Source: a bacterium (GTDB lineage: Bacteria; Vulcanimicrobiota; Vulcanimicrobiia; Vulcanimicrobiales; Vulcanimicrobiaceae). Taken from it: a stretch of 64,000 nt of DNA. Under the pieces are notes generated by a model, which saw only the letters and a list, made by a program, of their open reading frames with translations, was not told where the DNA came from and did no database searches. Numbering within the stretch: the first letter of the stretch is position 1; each line of letters begins with the position of its first letter. The position numbers were made by a program, and so were the translations under genes. Below are positions 32,592-39,904 of the stretch, piece by piece. The stretch lies in NCBI GenBank assembly GCA_021794205.1, contig JAJYRH010000002.1, positions 83,333-147,332 on the forward strand, read 5' to 3'.

Positions 32592-34268
32592 ATGCGCAAT
32601 CTCGCCCTCTCCATCGTCGCGATCGGCGTCCTGTTGGGCCTCGCCCCGGGGAGCGCGGCGCACGCTGCCGTAGCGCCGAGGAAACTCGTCCTCACGCTCG
32701 TTCGCGAGCCGACGGTGCGCGTCCTGATGTTTCATCAGGTCTCCAATCACCCCATCGAACCCAAAATCGGCATCGGCACCCCGTGGATGGCGCCGCAGCG
32801 CTTCAACGATCTCTTGCATGCGCTCGCGCAACGCGGGTATCACTTCATTACGATGCAAAGTGCGGTCGCCTTTCTCTCCGGCAGGCTCCCGGTGGCGCGT
32901 CTTCCGCGCCGTTCGGTGACGTTGACCTTCGACGACGGCTATCGCTCGGCGTGGACTGAGGCGACGCCGATATTGCGGCGATACCATGCGAGCGCCACGA
33001 TGTTTTTCGAGGGACACGCGACCGGCAGCATTCCCGGCCGACTCGACGACGCAGATCTCCACGCGATGGCGCGCTCCGGCATCTGGTCGCTGCAGTCGCA
33101 CGGATTCGCCGGGCATTCCGATCTCCTCGTCGGTCCGCACGGCAAGCTCTCGCCGTATTGGTACGCGAACCTCCAGTGGCTCTCGCGCGAGCACCGCTTC
33201 GAAACGATCGCCGAATTCGAACGGCGCGTTCAGGACGATCTCCTGCATTTTCGGCACGCTTTCGAGCCGATCACCGGCGCTAGAATCGATCTCTTCGCCT
33301 ACCCGAGCGGTGAGTACGGGCAGAACGCTGCGCTCCCGCGTGGTGCGAATCCGCAGACGAACACGCAAGCCGGTCACTCGAATGCGCCGAACCTCACGCC
33401 TTCGATCTTTCGCGCTCTCAAGAACGCCGGCTTCGTCGCGGCGTTCTCCGTCTACGATCCGGGACACGTTCAGTTTGCTTCGCGGAGCGACGATCTCTAC
33501 GCGCTGCCGCGAATCGGCTTCTCCGCGAAGGCATCGGTCGCGCAGGATCTGCGCTCGATGGATTCTCTGGAAAGCAAGGGCATCGAATTTCCCGAGATCG
33601 AGGACGGGCAATTCACGGCGGTCGCGCCGATCGCACTCGGCGGGAACCATCTTTATGCCGCCTCCACCGTGCAGCCGCTGATCTATCTCTTGGATCGAAA
33701 CGGTCGGCGCGTCGGCGCCTTCCGCGAGCCCGCGCTCGAGCGCGGGCGCACCGGCGAGCCCGCCGCGATCGGCGCGCTCGCGTTCGAACGCAATCACCTC
33801 TGGGTCGCGCAACAGGCCGTCGTCGGGGGGCGCGCGGCCCCCGTCCTCAGCGAATTTTCAGTGCTTCGCGGAGCCCCACCGCGCATCGAGTCGCGCCGCA
33901 CGCTCCCCGCAGACATGAGTTGGCTCGTCGGCATTGCGTGGCTCGACGGCAACCTGTATGGCATCGATGACGGGGGCGAGATCTTCGATGTGCTGCGGGG
34001 CCGGCGGGTCGGAGAACTCGTCCAGAGCGCGTCCTACCAAAGCGGAAGATTCGCGGGCCTAGTTGCAGGAGATGGCGCGCTCATCGCCTACGACCGAAGG
34101 ATGCACCGCATTCTGCTCGTCACTCCTCGAGGAACGATCCGCGCGACCGGAGCGCTCCGCGGCGACGTGCGATCGCTCGCCATGGAGGGCGACGAGCTCT
34201 TCGTAAGCCGCTGGGATACGGCACGGCATATGTTTCGCATCTATACGATGGGAACGGCAAAAATATAA
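32592..34268 (+). CDS. Polysaccharide deacetylase with C-terminal beta-propeller-like region
   Basis: This exported protein of 558 residues has a signal to about 25 (SAAHA). A CE4 NodB-type domain occupies about 45-290. The first motif is SVTLTFDDGYRSA (catalytic Asp pair), with the metal-binding His in SLQSHGFAGHSD and the later motif DLFAYPSGEYG. VLMFHQVSNHP at the start resembles PgaB/IcaB-type enzymes that remove acetyl groups from GlcNAc/GalNAc polymers. Residues about 310-558 are repeats of ALGGNHLYAAS / LAFERNHLWVAQ / AWLDGNLYGIDD type, like propeller blades. It likely stands in for the PelA deacetylase. The ATG at 32592 follows GAGGGTGGG; its stop overlaps the next ATG. Confidence 0.85.
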   Translation: MRNLALSIVAIGVLLGLAPGSAAHAAVAPRKLVLTLVREPTVRVLMFHQVSNHPIEPKIGIGTPWMAPQRFNDLLHALAQRGYHFITMQSAVAFLSGRLPVARLPRRSVTLTFDDGYRSAWTEATPILRRYHASATMFFEGHATGSIPGRLDDADLHAMARSGIWSLQSHGFAGHSDLLVGPHGKLSPYWYANLQWLSREHRFETIAEFERRVQDDLLHFRHAFEPITGARIDLFAYPSGEYGQNAALPRGANPQTNTQAGHSNAPNLTPSIFRALKNAGFVAAFSVYDPGHVQFASRSDDLYALPRIGFSAKASVAQDLRSMDSLESKGIEFPEIEDGQFTAVAPIALGGNHLYAASTVQPLIYLLDRNGRRVGAFREPALERGRTGEPAAIGALAFERNHLWVAQQAVVGGRAAPVLSEFSVLRGAPPRIESRRTLPADMSWLVGIAWLDGNLYGIDDGGEIFDVLRGRRVGELVQSASYQSGRFAGLVAGDGALIAYDRRMHRILLVTPRGTIRATGALRGDVRSLAMEGDELFVSRWDTARHMFRIYTMGTAKI

Positions 34269-35092
34269 TGAAGCGATTGTTTGCGTGCACCATCCTCTTC
34301 CTCGCGATGCAGAGCGTGCGCGCGCTCGCTGCCGAGCCCGCGCCCGTTGCAACGCCGGTGCCCGCTCATGCGGCCCACGCTGCAGCCGCACCGGACCGGG
34401 CGGGCTTCCTCTATTCGTATATCGAACATACGTCGCTCTATCGCGATACCGTATTTTCCATCGATGCCTATAAACCGTTCGGCTCTCGCACGAGCGCGGT
34501 GCGCCCGTTCGTCGATCTCTTTGCGAACGACGATACGCGTACGGGCGGCGGAGTGATTCCGCAAACGCTCAACGATAACTATGCCGGGCTCGCACTAGGA
34601 GTGCAGTACACCAATCCGCAGGGGCTCCGTGCTTTCGCTCAAGGCGGAGTGACGACCAAAATCGGCTCCATCGCCGCAACGCCCTCCGGCGGCGATCTGC
34701 GCGGCGGACTCGAATATTATCGCGAGTGGGGCGGGGCGCTGAAAAGGCAGGCGGCCTACGGGAACTTTTTCGGCGACGGTATCTATTACAGTCGGTATCA
34801 CGATCTTCAATTTTACGAACAATTGGAGATCGGCAGCACGCCTCCGAACGAGCGACATCCGGTCAGCGTCTTTGCCCGCGCCGTCCTCGCGCTCGATACC
34901 CACCCCTATTTTTACGGCAACTATGCAGAGCTCACGCTCGGCGTACGCTTGACGCCGTTCGGCTTGCGAGGGCCGGCGATTGAACTCGGCGGCGTTACCG
35001 GAACCTACCTTCGGGGAAATCTTCTGCCGATCGGCGTCGCCAAAACGTACGTCGATTTTCGGCCCACCATCAGCTATGGAGTAAATATTTGA
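34268..35092 (+). CDS. NfrA C-terminal-type outer-membrane barrel (exopolysaccharide export)
   Basis: This protein of 274 residues has a signal to about 22. The mature region resembles the C-terminal barrel domain of NfrA, in a class of proteins with PgaA/BcsC-like export barrels: SLYRDTVFSIDAYKPFG, VRPFVDLFANDDTRTGG, TLNDNYAGLALGVQY, GGDLRGGLEYYREWG and IYYSRYHDLQFYEQLEIG. The usual long TPR scaffold N-terminal to such barrels is missing, so this is a stand-alone pore. Placed between a deacetylase and PelF/PelG, it is the likely outer-membrane exit in place of PelB. It is coupled on both sides (A-overlap and TTGA). Confidence 0.7.
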   Translation: MKRLFACTILFLAMQSVRALAAEPAPVATPVPAHAAHAAAAPDRAGFLYSYIEHTSLYRDTVFSIDAYKPFGSRTSAVRPFVDLFANDDTRTGGGVIPQTLNDNYAGLALGVQYTNPQGLRAFAQGGVTTKIGSIAATPSGGDLRGGLEYYREWGGALKRQAAYGNFFGDGIYYSRYHDLQFYEQLEIGSTPPNERHPVSVFARAVLALDTHPYFYGNYAELTLGVRLTPFGLRGPAIELGGVTGTYLRGNLLPIGVAKTYVDFRPTISYGVNI

Positions 35093-36324
35093 TCGATCTT
35101 GCGGAGCGAGCGCGCGAAGCGCTAGCGAAGTTCGGTCTGCGACAGCTCGATATATGGCAGAGCGGCGAGCCGGGCGCGATGCCCGTGCTTGCCGCGCGCG
35201 CCGCGAACGATTCCGACGCTGCATTGGGATCGTCGCCCGCGCAGATTCGCGACCGAATAGCCGCAGCGGTTCCGGTGTTGGAAGGCGAGCGTTTGGGTAC
35301 GCCGCTCGTCGGAGCCGATGGCCCATTCGGCTATGTTGAATATTTCAACGCTGGGAAAATCTCACTCGGTATTGCCGCTCAATTGGAGGCGTGGAGCGAC
35401 GATATCGCGCTTGCGTTGGCAGCAGAACGCGTCGCTCACGACATGGAGTCGCCGGAGCGCGGATCGATCCTCATCGCCGACGACGACGCCAATATCCGTC
35501 GCTTGCTGCTCGCGCTGCTTGGTCGCCGTGGATTTCGCGCGACCGCGGTCGGGAACGGCGCCGATGCCTGCGAGCGCGCTGCCGCCGAACACCCCGATCT
35601 CATCTTGCTCGATTATCGCATGCCGATTCTCGACGGCCGAGAGACCGCCGAGCGGCTGCGCTCCGATCCTCGCACGCGCGATATTCCGATTATCATGGTC
35701 ACCGCACAGAGCGGAACGGAAGAGAAGGTGGCGGCGTTGGAGGCCGGCGCGCAAGATTACATGACGAAACCCTTCGATCCGGATGAACTCGTCGCGCGCA
35801 TCGCAAGCCATCTGCGTTGGCGGAGCTTTTTCGCCGAGGCCGCCGCATCGCCCGAACAGGTCGTGGCCGATCCCACGCCGGAACCCGTCGCGCCCTCGGC
35901 GGAAGCGACTTCCGCGACGCGAAGCCCGGCCGATACCGGCGAGGACGCGCTTTGGATCGCCGCGGCCCATGCCGAGCAACTCGGACGCTATGCCGATGCG
36001 CTCAGCCTCTATCTCGAAGAAGCGGAGCGAGCGGAGCACCGCGCGCAGTACGCACGCGCCGCAATCGCCTTTCGCAGCGCCTCGGCGATGGCTGGGAGGC
36101 AGCAGCACGCCGATCTCTCGAATAAATTACTTCGGCTCGCCGGAAAAATGTATTTGACGCTCGCGGAAGATTCGAAGCAGGGACGCGATATCGCCGATGC
36201 TTACGTCAATGCGGCGAAATGTTTTCTGCTCGCCGGAAATTTACAGCTCGCTAAAAAATCGGTCTCGATCGCCGAGTCGATGACGTCGGTGATCGCCGAC
36301 GATCGTCCCTCGTCGCTCTCGTAG
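35089..36324 (+). CDS. Response regulator with degenerate GAF and TPR-like domains
   Basis: This cytosolic protein of 411 residues has an N-terminal region (1-118) that looks like a reduced GAF-type domain. The receiver domain (about 125-243) has the acidic triad DDD (131-133), phospho-acceptor D175 in LLDYRMP, T205 and K227 in TKPF. After an Ala/Pro-rich linker, the C-terminal part (about 285-400) consists of helical TPR-like pairs (AAHAEQLGRYADALSLYLEE; AYVNAAKCFLLAGNLQLAKK). There is no DNA-binding or GGDEF output. The TTG start overlaps the barrel gene stop, and pelF begins three bases after its own stop. It may regulate the polymer machine by protein contact in place of PelD. That role is inference. 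Confidence 0.8.
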   Translation: MIDLAERAREALAKFGLRQLDIWQSGEPGAMPVLAARAANDSDAALGSSPAQIRDRIAAAVPVLEGERLGTPLVGADGPFGYVEYFNAGKISLGIAAQLEAWSDDIALALAAERVAHDMESPERGSILIADDDANIRRLLLALLGRRGFRATAVGNGADACERAAAEHPDLILLDYRMPILDGRETAERLRSDPRTRDIPIIMVTAQSGTEEKVAALEAGAQDYMTKPFDPDELVARIASHLRWRSFFAEAAASPEQVVADPTPEPVAPSAEATSATRSPADTGEDALWIAAAHAEQLGRYADALSLYLEEAERAEHRAQYARAAIAFRSASAMAGRQQHADLSNKLLRLAGKMYLTLAEDSKQGRDIADAYVNAAKCFLLAGNLQLAKKSVSIAESMTSVIADDRPSSLS

Positions 36325-36327
36325 CTC

Positions 36328-37785
36328 GTGCGCTCGCTGCTGGTAACCGAAGGGACCTATCCCTACGTCCGCGGCGGCGTCTCGACGTGGTGCCATCTGT
36401 TGATCTCGGGGCTCTCGGAGGTCGATTTTACGGTCTTCGCGCTCGTCGGCAATCCGTCGAGCGCGACCGAGTACGAAATCCCGGCGAACGTCGTTCGCAC
36501 GATCGCGCTTCCGCTCTGGGGGCACGAGCGCATGGAAGAATACAGCGGTGCCGACCTGCGGTCGCAGCTGCGACGCGATCCGCGAGCGTTGCGCGAGGAG
36601 TTCGTCCCGCTCTTCGCCGCGTTTCTCGATGAGATCGTTCGCGGCATGGAGAGCGCTCATCCGCAGCGATTGGTCGATGCGATCGGCGGCATCTACACCT
36701 ACTTTCGCAAGCACGATTACGATTGGACGATGCGGCGCGAAGAGGTTTGGAACGTTACCCTCGCGCAGTTTCGCTCGAGCGCGTGGCACGATCGATTTAT
36801 GTCGGCGCTGGAGGCGGTCGAACTGACACGATCGTTCTATCGGTATCTGGCGCCGCTCGCCATCGAAATACCGGCGAGCGATATCGTTCATACCAGCGCC
36901 GCCGGGCTCTGCGGCTTAGTTGCAGTCGCGGCCAAGAGCGCACTCGGCCTTCCGGTGGTGCTCACCGAACACGGCGTGTACCTTCGCGAACGCGTCCTCG
37001 AACTCGCTCGAGCGGGGTTCCCGTTCTCCGACCGCTCGATTAAGAAAAATCTCTTCTCGGCGATCGCGCGCGCCACGTACGCGGTCTCCGACACGATCGC
37101 TCCGGTCTGCAGCTACAATGCGACCTGGGAACGGTTCTACGGTGTTCCTGAAGATCGCATTCTCGTGATTTACAACGGCGTCGACGAGACGCGCTTCGAC
37201 GACCGCAATCATCGCCCGGAACGGCCGACCGTGACGGCGATGGTACGGATCGATCCGCTCAAAGATATCGAGACGCTCGTCGCGAGCGCGCCCTTGGTGC
37301 GCGAACGCTTTCCCGACGTCGTGTTCGATATTTGGGGTCCGGTTCACGATGAAGCGTATAACCTACGCGTTCTCGAGCTCGTGCGCGTGTTGGGCCTGGA
37401 AACGTGCATCCGTTTTCGAGGCTCCACCTCGGATCCGGCGTCGGCGTATGCCGAGGCGAGCGTCGTCGCGCTCTCCTCGATCTCCGAAGGGTTTCCGTAT
37501 TCGGTAATCGAGGCGATGATGTGCGCGAAGCCCGTTGTCGCCACCGATGTCGGTGGCGCGCGCGAAGCGATCGGCGATTGCGGCACCGTCGTTCCGCCGA
37601 AGCGACCGCAGCGCCTCGCCGAAGCGCTCTGCGATCTGCTCGCGCGTCCGAAGGAAGCTGTGGCGCTCGGGAAAAGAGCGCGAACGCGCGCGCTGGAGCT
37701 CTTTACGCTCGACGGATGTTTGGCGAACTATCGCGCCCTCTATAACGAAGTGGCGTCCACTGCGACCGACGGTGCGGCCGTATGA
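36328..37785 (+). CDS. pelF: PelF-like GT4 glycosyltransferase
   Basis: The 485 residues match PelF, the cytosolic UDP-sugar polymerase of Pel exopolysaccharide, from the first residues: LLVTEGTYPYVRGGVSTWCH is the hallmark N-terminus. The middle has IVHTSAAGLCGLVA and LTEHGVYLRERV. The GT-B donor half follows, with NGVDETRFD, VTAMVRIDPLKDIETL and the GT4 motif SSISEGFPYSVIEAMMCAKP (the E-x7-E region). The start is GTG at 36328. It overlaps pelG by four bases, and the PelF-PelG pair is the diagnostic core of pel loci. Confidence 0.93.
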   Translation: MRSLLVTEGTYPYVRGGVSTWCHLLISGLSEVDFTVFALVGNPSSATEYEIPANVVRTIALPLWGHERMEEYSGADLRSQLRRDPRALREEFVPLFAAFLDEIVRGMESAHPQRLVDAIGGIYTYFRKHDYDWTMRREEVWNVTLAQFRSSAWHDRFMSALEAVELTRSFYRYLAPLAIEIPASDIVHTSAAGLCGLVAVAAKSALGLPVVLTEHGVYLRERVLELARAGFPFSDRSIKKNLFSAIARATYAVSDTIAPVCSYNATWERFYGVPEDRILVIYNGVDETRFDDRNHRPERPTVTAMVRIDPLKDIETLVASAPLVRERFPDVVFDIWGPVHDEAYNLRVLELVRVLGLETCIRFRGSTSDPASAYAEASVVALSSISEGFPYSVIEAMMCAKPVVATDVGGAREAIGDCGTVVPPKRPQRLAEALCDLLARPKEAVALGKRARTRALELFTLDGCLANYRALYNEVASTATDGAAV

Positions 37786-39392
37786 TCGGTAGCAGCGATC
37801 CGTTCGAGCCGTTCGAACGGCGCGAGCAGGCCGTAGAATCGGCGGCGCGGACCATCGTCGCGCTCTCGCGCCGCGACCAATTCGGCATCGGTTGGCGTCC
37901 CAAGGGGATCGATGAAGTGGCGATCCTGCTTGAGTCGCTCGGCTATAGTCCGGAGGTCGTCGCCGAACTCTGGTATCCCGATCTCTTCGCGCTCGCGCGC
38001 GACGTGAGTGCGGCGGTGAATCGATATGTGACCGACGAGGAGCGTCGCGAGCCGCCGACGCTCGACTGGTTTACGCAGGCGTGTCGCGATTACGCCGTCG
38101 GATCGCTCTATTCGGCCCCCTGGATCATTGCGGTGATCGGTTTGGCGATTTTCGGTGCTTCGTTATGGTCGAGTCTCTCGACGCCCCTGCACCTCGCAAC
38201 GGCGATCGCCCTCGGCGTCTACGCGGCGCAGATCGTGACCGGGTTCTTCTCGCAGGCGATCGCGCGCCGGTTGACGTTTTATTTTCTGCAATCGAACGAT
38301 GCGCTCATGGCCTGGACCTTGCGACGATTCGTCGTTGCCGGCGTTGTGGCGACGGCGCTCGTCTCGCTAATGGTGTTTTTCGGGCTCGTCGGTTTCGTCG
38401 GAAGCTCCGACGCCTGGCTCGCGGCATCGTTTTGCGCCGGAACGGCGATCTTTCAGCTCTCGCTCGCACCGCTCTATACGCTCCGGCGCTTCGGCTGGAT
38501 CGTCGCGTTGGCGGCGCTTGCTACCGCCGTGACGGGTGCGACGTTCCTCGTGCTCTTTCACCGACACGTGAACGTCCCGTGGGAGCCGGCGACGCTTGCG
38601 GCGGAGGTAGGGCTTCTCGGGGCGGCGGTCCTGGCGATCACCATGCATTGGCTCGCGCGTCGCGCGGCGGCGACGAGCGCGCCGGTTCCTCCCGCACTCG
38701 CTTCCATCGTTCGCTCGACCTTGCCGTATGCGGTCTTCGGAGCGCTCTATTTTGCCTCGATCCTCATCGACCGGATCGCTGCGGGAATCGCGGCGGCCCA
38801 TGGCCGTGGCTTTGCGTACGCTTCGGCATACGAACTCGGCACCGATATCGCATTGCTTTCGATTCTTCCGGTCGTCGGAGTCATGAACGTGATGCTCGAA
38901 GCGCTACCGCGCCGTATTCTCCGCGGCGCCGAGGGGGCGATTCGCGATTTGGCGGCCTTCGATCGATCGATGCTCCGTTTTTACGCTCTGGGAATTCTTG
39001 TGGTTGCCGCGGCGACGGGATTTGCCGCCGTCCTCGGCGAGCTCGTCGGCGCGCGCATGATTCTCTCGGCGCGCCTCGGCGCGAGCGGAGACGCGGCGCT
39101 CTCGCTCGCCGTGCTGCGTTGGGCGATTCCGGCGTACGGCCTTGTCATGCTCGGTCTCCTCAATACGCAGTTGCTCTTTTTCCTGAGCCGTCCGCGCGCG
39201 CCGGTGATCGGCACGGCGCTCGGCACCTGCGCGGCGATCGCGACCTGCGGGTGGGCGCTCGTCGCTCATCTTCCGCAGGAGTCGATGGTCGCGGGGCTCG
39301 TCGTTTCGGCGTCGGTCTTTACGGCGGTGACGACGGTCGCTGCGATCGGAAGCATGCGGCGCTTCTCGTTCGCCTACTATGCGGCGTATTAA
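37782..39392 (+). CDS. pelG: PelG-like polysaccharide transporter
   Basis: This inner-membrane protein of 536 residues has a cytosolic N-terminus (about 1-105; FGIGWRPKGIDEVAILLESL, YPDLFALARDV) and about twelve transmembrane helices thereafter, in the MOP/Wzx superfamily. It matches PelG, which with PelF and accessory proteins moves the growing polymer across the inner membrane. Segments include YASAYELGTDIALLSILPVV and ERREQAVESAARTIVALSRR. Its stop TAA shares TTAA with the stop of the convergent SRPBCC-type gene. A long overlapping open frame from 38081 is a shadow. The partners PelD and PelE, needed for activity in Pseudomonas, are not visible here. Confidence 0.88.
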   Translation: MIGSSDPFEPFERREQAVESAARTIVALSRRDQFGIGWRPKGIDEVAILLESLGYSPEVVAELWYPDLFALARDVSAAVNRYVTDEERREPPTLDWFTQACRDYAVGSLYSAPWIIAVIGLAIFGASLWSSLSTPLHLATAIALGVYAAQIVTGFFSQAIARRLTFYFLQSNDALMAWTLRRFVVAGVVATALVSLMVFFGLVGFVGSSDAWLAASFCAGTAIFQLSLAPLYTLRRFGWIVALAALATAVTGATFLVLFHRHVNVPWEPATLAAEVGLLGAAVLAITMHWLARRAAATSAPVPPALASIVRSTLPYAVFGALYFASILIDRIAAGIAAAHGRGFAYASAYELGTDIALLSILPVVGVMNVMLEALPRRILRGAEGAIRDLAAFDRSMLRFYALGILVVAAATGFAAVLGELVGARMILSARLGASGDAALSLAVLRWAIPAYGLVMLGLLNTQLLFFLSRPRAPVIGTALGTCAAIATCGWALVAHLPQESMVAGLVVSASVFTAVTTVAAIGSMRRFSFAYYAAY

Positions 39393-39862
39393 CGGCCGGT
39401 AGGCTTCGAGGCCTCCTCGGCGCGGTGCCGTTCTTCGATTTCCGCGGCGATCTCGTCGAGGAAGCGCTCTCCCGTCGCCTCGGCGATGCGTTTCCCGAGA
39501 ACGCTATCGAAGGCTTTCCCGATTGCGCCGAGCGGAGGTTCGTAGCTGCCGCGGAGTTCGAGGCGCGCACTCTCGTAGGTGTCGCTCGCGCGGATGCTTA
39601 GCGAACCGTGAAAACGCGGATAGATTCCGCCGAACTCCGGCTCCCACGAAATATCCCACGGTTCGTCGAAATGCATCGGATCGTGCGCGACGGCGAATTG
39701 CATCGCGACCTCTTTCCCGAGATCTCGATCGTGCACGGCGATCGAGAGCCGCTGCGCGATGCTCGTCCCGGCGTCGGCGAGCGGCTGAAGCCGGTCGCGA
39801 AGAAGTTCTTTCGCCCGCGTGTACGGGCAGGCGACCTGGCGCCGTATCTCGATCTCGGTCAT
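39389..39862 (-). CDS. SRPBCC/START-like domain protein
   Basis: This cytosolic protein of 157 residues has alternating strands and a long C-terminal helix (GKAFDSVLGKRIAEATGERF), consistent with a START-like helix-grip fold: IEIRRQVACPYTRAKELL, then FHGSLSIRAS and ARLELRGSYEPP. Such small proteins bind hydrophobic ligands, and none can be named here. It follows the EAL gene on the same strand after 42 bases and ends tail to tail with pelG, sharing TTAA. Confidence 0.6.
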   Translation of the reverse strand: MTEIEIRRQVACPYTRAKELLRDRLQPLADAGTSIAQRLSIAVHDRDLGKEVAMQFAVAHDPMHFDEPWDISWEPEFGGIYPRFHGSLSIRASDTYESARLELRGSYEPPLGAIGKAFDSVLGKRIAEATGERFLDEIAAEIEERHRAEEASKPTGR

Positions 39863-39904
39863 TCTCGGGTTCGCCCTCCTAAGCGTGCGGATCTCGCTCT
39901 ATCG

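Noticed and set aside
32472-33812. 446-codon minus-strand frame over the deacetylase gene
   Set aside because: The opposite strand encodes a signal peptide and NodB motifs; this frame shows no family feature.
38081-39601. 506-codon frame overlapping pelG
   Set aside because: It is Arg-rich throughout, in a shifted frame over a clear transporter, and lacks a start signal.
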